From Bryobacteraceae bacterium (GTDB lineage: Bacteria > Acidobacteriota > Terriglobia > Bryobacterales > Bryobacteraceae), in NCBI GenBank assembly GCA_014379815.1, contig JACMLA010000020.1, positions 1-14,175 of the forward strand: a DNA stretch of 14,175 nt, in the 5' to 3' direction. The translations under genes were made by a program, and so were the position numbers. Within the stretch, counting starts at the first letter, position 1. Every line of letters begins with the position of its first letter. The notes under the pieces are model-generated. The model had not been told where the DNA came from, searched no databases, and saw only the letters and a list, made by a program, of their open reading frames with translations. Positions 8,089 through 14,175 of this stretch are shown piece after piece.

Positions 8089-9273
8089 TCAAAATCCAGC
8101 TCTTTCCAATATGTTCCAGGCGGTATTCCACGTGAGTTGTCGTTCGTAAAGACTCCGACCCGCTCTTCCGAGGTTATCGCGAAGAGCCTCGTCATGCAAA
8201 ACCTGTACCACTGCACTCACAAACTCATCCGCATTATTAGCTAACACCAGATGTTCTCCCTCAGTCGCGTTTAGTCCTTCCGCACCTATAGAGGTAGACA
8301 CGACCGGAAGTTGTGCCGCCCAGGCTTCCAGTATTTTTAGCCGTGTGCCACTCCCGGACAATAAGGGAACAATCGCGACCGTGGATTCCGCAAGCACATC
8401 CACAGCGGAACCCACCGGCCCGCTGGCACTGAAACGTGGATCGCTTCCCAGCAAAGACCGGATCGCATGCTCATTCCTGCCTACAAAGCGACAGGTAAGT
8501 TCAGGACAAAGCGCTTTCAGTGTGGGCCAGACTTCGTGAATAAACCAGCGTGCGCCGACTAAGTTCGGGTGATACTCGAAGTTACCCGAGAATACAAGTT
8601 CATTGCTGCGCCGGTGTACCGATGGCACATCTACATAGGGAATCGTATTCGGGTACACCAGCACCGTGCCCACGCCCGCTGGCAAATAGCCCGCGTCTGT
8701 CTCAGATGTGGTCAGTACCGTATCGAAGTCGGGCAGTAACTCGCGCTCCAGCTCACGGGAGCGTTCGGCCCACTTACTCAGGAACGTCGATGCGGGAAAC
8801 CCTTCAGCACCCGCCGAGCGTTCAAGGAGAACCGACTCGACATTGTGAAGATTTAGCACCAGATGCCTCGCTCTCGAGCGCAGCAACGCACTGTAACCCG
8901 CACACCAGAAATGTTCGATCACCACCAGGTCGTAAGTCCGGCCCGCGGTAAGTTCCGCAATCTCGCGGTGGTGCTGACCGAAACGATCCGTCAGAGGTGG
9001 AACATCCCTGAGGTACCGAATCAGGTTACGCGCCAAACGCGAAGGGTGGTCTTTGCTGTGAGGCCTCAGGTGTAAGACATCGGTTTCCACATCCGGTGGA
9101 ATCTGCGCAGTTACATCCGGCTTACCGGATTCCTGCCACGTTATGAGATGAACTTTGTACCGGCTCTGCAGATAGGTCAGAAGTGAGGCCGTGCGCAGTG
9201 CTCCGCCGCCTGCCACTGGCCAGGGCGGCTCAGGCGCGATGACGAGAGCTGTAGCGCTGGATGGCTTCAACAT
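8089..9273 (-). CDS. GT4 family glycosyltransferase (Glyco_trans_1_4 type)
   Basis: 394 aa from the ATG at 9273, where the protein starts just before the first beta strand ALVIAPEPPWPVAGGG; a longer frame to 9342 only adds Arg-rich residues inside the upstream gene. This start overlaps the preceding glycosyltransferase by 44 bases. Features: NLHNVESVLLERSAG in the N-domain, YPNTIPYVD and FSGNFEYHPN at the hinge, FVGRNEHAIRSLLG, and the donor motif PLLSGSGTRLKILEAWAAQLPVVST near 305-325. The latter keeps the second Glu but has Ser-Gly at the first position, as in the GT4 subgroup with a GSGTRxKILEA signature. The gene likely acts with the adjacent GT4 proteins to build one oligosaccharide; sugar specificity is unknown. 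Confidence 0.9.
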   Translation of the reverse strand: MLKPSSATALVIAPEPPWPVAGGGALRTASLLTYLQSRYKVHLITWQESGKPDVTAQIPPDVETDVLHLRPHSKDHPSRLARNLIRYLRDVPPLTDRFGQHHREIAELTAGRTYDLVVIEHFWCAGYSALLRSRARHLVLNLHNVESVLLERSAGAEGFPASTFLSKWAERSRELERELLPDFDTVLTTSETDAGYLPAGVGTVLVYPNTIPYVDVPSVHRRSNELVFSGNFEYHPNLVGARWFIHEVWPTLKALCPELTCRFVGRNEHAIRSLLGSDPRFSASGPVGSAVDVLAESTVAIVPLLSGSGTRLKILEAWAAQLPVVSTSIGAEGLNATEGEHLVLANNADEFVSAVVQVLHDEALRDNLGRAGRSLYERQLTWNTAWNILERAGF

Positions 9274-10273
9274 AGACCTCGTGCGTGAGTCTTGCGGTTC
9301 GCGACCACGAGAACTGGCTCGCCCGCAGCAGCCCCGCCTCACTTAAGCGAGCTTGCAAATGTGCGTCTTCAAAAACCTCGCACATAACATGCGCCATTGC
9401 GGCGGCGTCCTCAGCGGCTACATGCAGTGGGGCTCCTCCTCCTACTTCTATTAATGCGGGATCGCGCGAAGCAATTACCGGCGTACCGCACTGCATAGCT
9501 TCTACAACAGGCAGACCGAAACCCTCGTAAAGCGAAGGATAGACCAGAGCCGTCGCGCCGTTATAAAGCGCAGCCAGATGCGTCTCCGATACTTCTCCAG
9601 CTACATGCAAACCCGGTTCCGCCTCTATCTTCGGGGCGTCACTGCGATGTCTCCCTGCTAAAAACAGCTCGACCGCGGGATGCTTTCGGCGAACTTCCCT
9701 CCACGCTGCAATGAGAGTGGGAATATTCTTTCTTGGCTCGATCGTGCCAACAAATAAAAAGTAAGGAATATCCGGTTCCCGCAACACGCCGCGAGGCTGA
9801 AAGTGAGGGGCAGGCGCCTCGGGCACAACCACAACTTTGTCCGACGATATTCGAAACAATTCCAGAACTTCCCGTTTCACCGCTTCTGTGGGCGTCAGCA
9901 GCAATGTCACCAGTCCGAGCCGGATGAGTATGGGTGTGCGCCGCCTGACACGTGCTGCTCCGCTATGCCAGCCCCGGTTACTCCATGGCGATACGTCGTG
10001 CACCGTCATCACCGCCGGGCACACGGGCAGGTATGGAACAGCGAAGTCGGTTCCATGAAACACAGAGATACCGAGACGCCGTATCGTCCGCGGCAATCCC
10101 ACAGTCCACCATCTGCGATCGAGAAACGTGCCCGGCCTGACAATCTGGTCGCTCAGCGGAACGAACTGGTCACCAGGGTATTCGGCCTTCAGGGCTCGCA
10201 GCAGTTCTTCTGTGTAGCGGCGGAGGCCTCCGGAAGTCAAGGTGAGCGGAGTGCCATCGAGGGCAGCAAACAT
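9230..10273 (-). CDS. GT4 family glycosyltransferase
   Basis: 347 aa GT-B enzyme. The N-domain shows SGGLRRYTEELLRAL (acceptor-loop type), VFHGTDFAVPY and VMTVHDVSPW; the C-domain shows FLFVGTIEPRKNIPTLIAAW and PSLYEGFGLPVVEAMQCGTPVIAS with the EX7E pair near 249-257. Slightly short but complete for family GT4. The start ATG at 10273 shares its A with the TGA of the upstream AI-2E-family gene (TGATG), and no Shine-Dalgarno is seen, which points to translational coupling. Its 3' end overlaps the next transferase by 44 bases. Confidence 0.92.
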   Translation of the reverse strand: MFAALDGTPLTLTSGGLRRYTEELLRALKAEYPGDQFVPLSDQIVRPGTFLDRRWWTVGLPRTIRRLGISVFHGTDFAVPYLPVCPAVMTVHDVSPWSNRGWHSGAARVRRRTPILIRLGLVTLLLTPTEAVKREVLELFRISSDKVVVVPEAPAPHFQPRGVLREPDIPYFLFVGTIEPRKNIPTLIAAWREVRRKHPAVELFLAGRHRSDAPKIEAEPGLHVAGEVSETHLAALYNGATALVYPSLYEGFGLPVVEAMQCGTPVIASRDPALIEVGGGAPLHVAAEDAAAMAHVMCEVFEDAHLQARLSEAGLLRASQFSWSRTARLTHEVYVEAIQRYSSRHRA

Positions 10274-11544
10274 CAGGGCTTGCGCGATGCTGCCAGATCG
10301 TCCTGAGATTTCTCAGGAGCGAGCAGTTCATCGCCCTTTTGTTTATCGACCTGATCGGAAAGGACGGTATCGGCAGCGTTGGCAAGCACCTCCGCAACCG
10401 GCTTTGGTTCGGGATCCGGACCGATTTCGGCATAACTGTAAAAATCCGAACTGCGGTAGATCTCACGGCCAAACTTGAGAAACACTGTCGCTATGGCAAT
10501 TACCGGAACCGCGAGCAGCACTCCCAGCAGCCCAAAGATTCGGCCACCAATCAGCAGGCCAAGGAACACCGACATCGGATGCAGACTCAGGCGCCCCCCG
10601 AGAATGCGTGGAGTCAGAATGTAGCCTTCAATCAGCTGCACAAGGGTGAAAACCGCCAGAACTCCACCGACGCGCCAGATCTCACCAGTGTCCGCAAAGG
10701 CAAAACCACTCGCGAGAATCAGACCAGAAGCAGTGCCGACATAAGGAATCACGTTGAGGAAGCCAGATAGAGCAGCAAGCCCTGCCCATGCAGGGACCTG
10801 AAGCATCGCAAACCCGGTTCCATAAAGGACACCCATAATCAGCGCAATCATCAGCTGGCCGAGCACGTACGACTGCAGAATTCGCCCGACTTCGTCGAAC
10901 AGCCGGCTGAATGGTTCCCGAAACCGGGGCGGAATCAGCTCTTCCGACGAAACCCGCCAGGTCTCGAAGTCCACCAGAATGTAGTAAACGAAAAAGGGAA
11001 TGATCAGCAGGTCCAGCGCTCCTGCAGCAGTCGTAATGACCCCCGCAAGGCCCCCTGTAAGGAAAGCTTCCGCCGAGGAAGTCAGTAACACGGGACTCCG
11101 CAGAAATTCGTAAAGTTTCAGACCCGCCATCCGGTCGAGAATCGGAGACCATTCCCGCAGCTGAGCCCTCGTGGTGCGGGCATTCGATTCGTTCAGATTC
11201 CGCATCATGATGTCGCCCGCTTTCACCGACTGATTCCACAGATCAGGAATCACGAACCAGAGAAACAGCAGGATCAGCGAGAAAACGGAGAGCAGGGCAA
11301 TCAGCGCGGCTACCGGACGGGTTAACCCGCGTGCCTCAAACCATTCGACGATCGGATTCACCACATACGCAATCGCGAACGAGGCCAGTACCGGGATGAT
11401 GGCTACCTGACCGACGACGTAGGTCAGGTAAAGAATCGCCGCCGTTAGCAGTGTCGCCGGAATCCACCGCAGCCACCACAGCGGAGATAGCTCAAATACC
11501 TGAGCCACGACAGGACGGGAGGCCGGGGCCGCCAGGTTGGCCAT
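10273..11544 (-). CDS. AI-2E family (PerM-type) membrane transporter
   Basis: 423 aa polytopic inner-membrane protein. Hydrophobic segments begin at about 25 (WIPATLLTAAILYLTYVVGQ) and continue with an N-terminal pair, a central soluble stretch (about 105-165), then GALDLLIIPFFVYYILVDFE, SYVLGQLMIALIMGVLYG, SGFLNVIPYVGTASGLILA, GYILTPRILGGRLSLHP and FGLLGVLLAVPVIAIATVFL. The NVIPYVG and GLLGVLLAVP motifs are typical of the family, whose members include the AI-2 exporter TqsA and some Na+/H+ antiporters; substrate cannot be assigned here. The last about 60 residues form a charged Asp/Glu/Lys tail predicted to be cytoplasmic. It starts 3 bases after the esterase TAA and ends in TGATG with the next gene. 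A link to the glycan operon is positional only. Confidence 0.93.
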   Translation of the reverse strand: MANLAAPASRPVVAQVFELSPLWWLRWIPATLLTAAILYLTYVVGQVAIIPVLASFAIAYVVNPIVEWFEARGLTRPVAALIALLSVFSLILLFLWFVIPDLWNQSVKAGDIMMRNLNESNARTTRAQLREWSPILDRMAGLKLYEFLRSPVLLTSSAEAFLTGGLAGVITTAAGALDLLIIPFFVYYILVDFETWRVSSEELIPPRFREPFSRLFDEVGRILQSYVLGQLMIALIMGVLYGTGFAMLQVPAWAGLAALSGFLNVIPYVGTASGLILASGFAFADTGEIWRVGGVLAVFTLVQLIEGYILTPRILGGRLSLHPMSVFLGLLIGGRIFGLLGVLLAVPVIAIATVFLKFGREIYRSSDFYSYAEIGPDPEPKPVAEVLANAADTVLSDQVDKQKGDELLAPEKSQDDLAASRKP

Positions 11545-11547
11545 AAA

Positions 11548-12648
11548 TTACTGAAAAAGCATTGGAACTGTTTCGGAGAGATATCGCCGCCACACCAGCC
11601 AGTTGTGGGCTCCCTCGGTGACCTTGTAAGTGTGCTTTACTTCGCTCTCCGTCAGGAACTTGTTGAACTTTTCGTTCTCAGCAATCAGGAAGTCGTCCTT
11701 ACCGATGCCAACCCAGAACAGACGGGGAGCCTTCAGGCTGGCAGCGGCAAACGCATCCGCACCTGTTACCGACGGACTGAACGCCAGAAGCGAGTCGAAT
11801 AGTTCCGGATGCCGCAAGCCAGCGTAAAGAGTCTGGCCCCCACCCATCGACAGCCCAGCCAGAGCACGACTTGCTTTAGACGCGTTCACTTTGTAACCCT
11901 TCTCCACAAGCGGGATCACCGACTCCAGAAGGTCCGATTCGAAGCGCTTCAGGTTTGTTTCCGCAGCCTCGCGGCTTCTTTCCGTCGTGCGAAATAACCT
12001 GCCATACGGCATCACGACGAGCATCGGCTTTGCTTTCTTCTGGGCTATGAGATTGTCGAGAATCCAGTTTGCCTTGCCATGATCCACCCAGGAAGTCGAG
12101 AGGTCTCCCGAGCCGTGCAGCAAATACAGCACCGGATACTTCGTGCCGGACGCGGCGTCATACCCGGGCGGCGTGTAGACGACAACCTGTCTGGTGTCTG
12201 AAGCGGCCGTGGAACGGTACGAGTGCCGGTGAACAATCCCATGCGGAACGTCCTGCACATCCCATGGATGCGGAGTCTCTCCGGGAATGCTCACCACATT
12301 CGCGAAGCTCGATTCCCCTGCCTTAATCTCAGGGTTGGACGGATCGGGAACCGTGACATCGTCGACCCGAAACGAGTAGCTGTAGGTGTCCGGTTGCAGA
12401 GCTCCGGTAGTGACGGTCCACAAACCCGTCTCAGGGTCGGACTTGCTCAACGGTAGCGGCTTAGGCGTCAGCTCGCCCTGAAGCGCTACGGTTTTCGCGT
12501 TAAGAGCGCGCAGGCGGAAGGTTACCGTTCGGTCCGCATGCACCTCGGGTGACACCACGCGTACCGGCATCTGGGGTCGGGGCGTTTGACCGGATGCCAG
12601 AAAACTCAGCATTACAAAGCTTAGGGTTACCGCTTGCCGCCGTATCAT
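11548..12648 (-). CDS. Secreted esterase, Fes/feruloyl-esterase (esterase D) type with N-terminal E-set domain
   Basis: 366 aa from the ATG at 12648, chosen because a signal peptide (MIRRQAVTLSFVMLSFLASG) follows; the frame extends upstream to a GTG at 12753 but would put 35 residues before the signal. After the signal, about 28-115 form an E-set/CBM48-like sandwich (RLRALNAKTVALQGELTP, GLWTVTTGALQPDTYSYSF). The alpha/beta-hydrolase part follows: VVVYTPPGYD, YLLHGSGDLSTSWVDHG, nucleophile Ser in LAGLSMGGGQ (about 266), Asp in GIGKDDFL (about 314) and His in TEGAHNWLVWRRYL (about 347). Such enzymes cleave ester bonds on carbohydrates, feruloyl groups or siderophores; the substrate here is not shown. 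As first gene of the run it could remove acyl groups from the glycan, or simply be upstream. It diverges from the TfoX-like gene with only 15 bases between starts. Confidence 0.9.
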   Translation of the reverse strand: MIRRQAVTLSFVMLSFLASGQTPRPQMPVRVVSPEVHADRTVTFRLRALNAKTVALQGELTPKPLPLSKSDPETGLWTVTTGALQPDTYSYSFRVDDVTVPDPSNPEIKAGESSFANVVSIPGETPHPWDVQDVPHGIVHRHSYRSTAASDTRQVVVYTPPGYDAASGTKYPVLYLLHGSGDLSTSWVDHGKANWILDNLIAQKKAKPMLVVMPYGRLFRTTERSREAAETNLKRFESDLLESVIPLVEKGYKVNASKASRALAGLSMGGGQTLYAGLRHPELFDSLLAFSPSVTGADAFAAASLKAPRLFWVGIGKDDFLIAENEKFNKFLTESEVKHTYKVTEGAHNWLVWRRYLSETVPMLFQ

Positions 12649-12663
12649 ATCCAGAGCTATTGT

Positions 12664-13038
12664 ATGCCCGCACCGAATCCATATCTTGAATTTTTGAGTG
12701 AACAACTCGCTCCTCTGGGGCAGATCACAAACCGCTCGATGTTTGGCGGTCACTGCCTGTACTGCGACGGAGTCGTGTTCGCTCTGGTGGCCAGCAGCGC
12801 AATCTTTCTCAAGGCTGACGACGTGAACCGACCCGCCTTTGAAGCCGCCGGCTACAAGCCGTTTCGTCCTTTTGAAGGACCGGAGACCATGTCATACTAC
12901 GAGGCGCCCCCGGAGATCTTTGAAGACCCTCAGGCTATGCGGTTGTGGTGCGGGGGCGCATTGGAGGCAGGCCGGAGGGCACAGTTGAAAAAGAGCGCTC
13001 GCCCCCCACGGGCGAAAAAGGGCAAACATCCATCATGA
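12664..13038 (+). CDS. TfoX N-terminal domain protein
   Basis: 124 aa small cytoplasmic protein. It holds only the TfoX_N domain: YLEFLSEQLAPLGQITNRSMFGGHCLYCDGVVFALV, FLKADDVNRPAFEAAGYKPF and MSYYEAPPEIFED, then a Lys/Arg-rich tail (KKSARPPRAKKGK). Full TfoX/Sxy competence regulators also carry a C-terminal domain, which is absent, so a competence role is not implied; single-domain forms have no fixed function. I chose the ATG at 12664 (MPAPNPYLEF) over a TTG at 12634 because the domain starts there and the upstream codons run into the divergent gene. It overlaps the DinB gene by ATGA. Confidence 0.9.
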   Translation: MPAPNPYLEFLSEQLAPLGQITNRSMFGGHCLYCDGVVFALVASSAIFLKADDVNRPAFEAAGYKPFRPFEGPETMSYYEAPPEIFEDPQAMRLWCGGALEAGRRAQLKKSARPPRAKKGKHPS

Positions 13039-13550
13039 ACATGAACGAACCACTCCTCGCCGAACTGGACCACGAGCTTGCACAAACTCGTAAAACGCTG
13101 GAACGTATTCCGGCGGACAAGTTCGATTTCAAGCCCCATGCTAAATCGGGAACCATGATCTGGCTGGCACATCACATCGCCGGAATCTGTGATTGGGGAT
13201 TTACAACACTAACGACGCCCTCTCTGACGATGGAGAACTACACGGAACCCGCAAATCCAACCACAAACGAGGATCTTGTGGCAGCCTTCGACAAGTCAGC
13301 TGCGCAATACCGCGAAGCTCTGGCGAAAGCTTCCAATGAAGATCTGATGGCCGTCTGGACCATGACATGGCAGGGGAACGAAATGATAAAGATGCCGCGT
13401 ATCGCCGTTTTGCGTGGCATGATCATGAACCATCTGATCCACCATCGCGGCCAGCTCACAATGTACATGCGCATGTGCGATATTGCGGTCCCTGGTATGT
13501 ATGGCCCTTCCGCGGACGAAAAGCAGTTTGGGGAGAGCGCAAACGCCTAG
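13035..13550 (+). CDS. DinB family protein
   Basis: 171 aa four-helix-bundle protein of the DinB/YfiT-like superfamily, which includes metal-dependent thiol transferases and damage-inducible proteins of unknown activity. Helix 1: LLAELDHELAQTRKTLERIP; first metal His in WLAHHIAGI; helix 3 with LVAAFDKSAAQYREALAKAS; last helix RGMIMNHLIHHRGQLTMYMRM, whose His residues complete a probable three-His site. The ATG at 13035 forms ATGA with the TfoX-like stop, with an AAGGG 12 bases upstream; an open frame to 12945 lies inside the TfoX gene and is not needed. The function and any thiol cofactor cannot be told. Stop TAG at 13548-13550. Confidence 0.9.
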   Translation: MNMNEPLLAELDHELAQTRKTLERIPADKFDFKPHAKSGTMIWLAHHIAGICDWGFTTLTTPSLTMENYTEPANPTTNEDLVAAFDKSAAQYREALAKASNEDLMAVWTMTWQGNEMIKMPRIAVLRGMIMNHLIHHRGQLTMYMRMCDIAVPGMYGPSADEKQFGESANA

Positions 13551-13939
13551 CTAGTGCGCACGCGGTAACGCGGGGCCAGGCGCCCTAAAGTCAAAACCGC
13601 AATTCGGCGCGCTGTCAAGGCATTGCGCGCCGAGATCACTCCAAAAGGGGCCTGCGCGCGCGCGCCAAACGACGACGCGGCAATCCCAAGCGCTGCTGCA
13701 AATGCGGATTGCCAGACCAGACTCTGTGTCTGCGACGTCGCGGGGAACAGCAACCTGTGTAGCTGGCGTGCATCATCACGGCTAGCTAGTAACACGCTTT
13801 GTGTGTTCGCATAAACCCGGATCATCAAGCTGCGATGGGGTGTCAGGGCCGGCGGCGCATTCAAAAATCGGGGCCCGCTTCGCTAATCCGAATAAGCTTG
13901 CCGGCGGCCGTGCAACCATCGGTTTCACGCCGGGGCCAA
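13551..13939. other. Gene-poor spacer with short repeats
   Basis: 389 bases between the convergent DinB and nitronate monooxygenase genes. No reading frame here shows a recognisable domain; frames of 60-105 codons on both strands are Ala/Arg-rich and look fortuitous. Seen: the 9-mer CTAGCTAGT at 13547-13555 and 13782-13790; ATCACTCCAA at 13635-13644, repeated at 13939-13948 in the neighbour's 3' end; a GC alternation (gcgcgcgcgc) near 13656; and, reading on the minus strand, a weak stem TCGG...CCGA (13868-13891) followed by five T, possibly a decayed terminator for the monooxygenase. Confidence 0.6.
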
Positions 13940-14175
13940 TCACTCCAACAGCGCTGGCAGCAGGTCGTTCACACAATGATGTCGCAGCAATCCCGCTGAC
14001 TGGCCGCTCCAAAGGCTGATGAGGTCACTCCTGCCCTGCGCCACCGCAGTATCGTACATGGTGCCAATCACCCAGCCCTGCGCTGGATAGGGCAGAACCG
14101 GGTGAGCCCTGAGTTCATCGTGAAGGCGGTTGCAAAGGACCCTTGCCAGGCGGCCCGAATAGACTCTCGAAAGCA
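13940..14175 (-). CDS. Nitronate monooxygenase, C-terminal part (cut by window end)
   Basis: The frame open from the right edge to TGA at 13940-13942 gives 77 residues that match the end of class I nitronate monooxygenases (formerly 2-nitropropane dioxygenases), FMN enzymes that oxidise alkyl nitronates such as propionate 3-nitronate. Marks: RVYSGRLARVLCNRL (family: FSGRpARgi.N), HPVLPYPAQ (family: P.YP.Q), and the highly typical SLWSGQSAGLLR (family: LWaGQ...laR), then NDLLPALLE at the end. The FMN-binding and catalytic parts lie beyond the window. The gene is convergent with the DinB gene across a 389-base spacer. Confidence 0.8.
   Translation of the reverse strand, partial: LSRVYSGRLARVLCNRLHDELRAHPVLPYPAQGWVIGTMYDTAVAQGRSDLISLWSGQSAGLLRHHCVNDLLPALLE

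Noticed and set aside
10273..11544. Specific naming of the AI-2E-family protein as an autoinducer-2 exporter
   Set aside because: The family has several transport roles and no substrate evidence or quorum-sensing gene is present here.
13547..13864. A minus-strand open frame of about 105 codons in the spacer
   Set aside because: No domain, Ala/Arg-rich composition typical of chance frames in GC-rich DNA, no start signal; any similarity to the monooxygenase end lies in another frame.

Overview
The window looks like bacterial chromosome of moderately high GC. Its gene content and style (a leaderless-looking compact operon, a Fes-type esterase with an E-set N-domain, many GT4 glycosyltransferases, a DUF3108 protein, TfoX_N and DinB singletons, hairpin-rich intergenic repeats) suggest an acidobacterium of the Solibacter/Bryobacter kind. 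That assignment is an inference from resemblance; no rRNA or marker gene is present.

Layout. (1) Positions 2-1516 (+) hold the 3' part of a hybrid sensor histidine kinase with two receiver domains, cut by the left window edge. (2) Positions 1517-1672 are a convergent spacer with a 19-bp purine-rich tandem repeat followed by two adjacent 18-nt palindromes. (3) Positions 12648 down to 1673 (-) are a compact same-strand run of nine genes: secreted esterase, AI-2E-family membrane protein, three separate GT4 glycosyltransferases, a DUF3108 exported protein, a GT4-methyltransferase fusion, a Wzm-like ABC-2 permease with an extra N-terminal domain, and an acyl-CoA dehydrogenase. Spacings run from a 44-nt overlap to a 26-nt gap and include ATGA and TGATG junctions, so one transcription unit is likely. 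The acyl-CoA dehydrogenase is broken by a single in-frame TGA. (4) Positions 12664-13550 (+) hold a divergent pair, TfoX_N protein and DinB-family protein, joined by ATGA. (5) Positions 13551-13939 carry no gene I can support, but have short repeats that partly resemble the end of the next gene. (6) Positions 13940-14175 (-) encode the C-terminal 77 residues of a nitronate monooxygenase that continues past the right edge.

How it may work together: the central block reads as assembly and export of a cell-surface polysaccharide. Four GT4 domains would add sugars, the fused methyltransferase could methylate or cap the chain, and the Wzm-like permease would move the lipid-linked glycan across the inner membrane. 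No Wzt-type ATPase, initiating phosphoglycosyltransferase, Wzx/Wzy or chain-length regulator lies in the window, so the pathway is incomplete as seen. The most interesting points are the glycan-binding-like domain fused to the permease instead of the ATPase, the exported DUF3108 protein inside a glycosyltransferase operon, and the single stop codon in an otherwise intact dehydrogenase.
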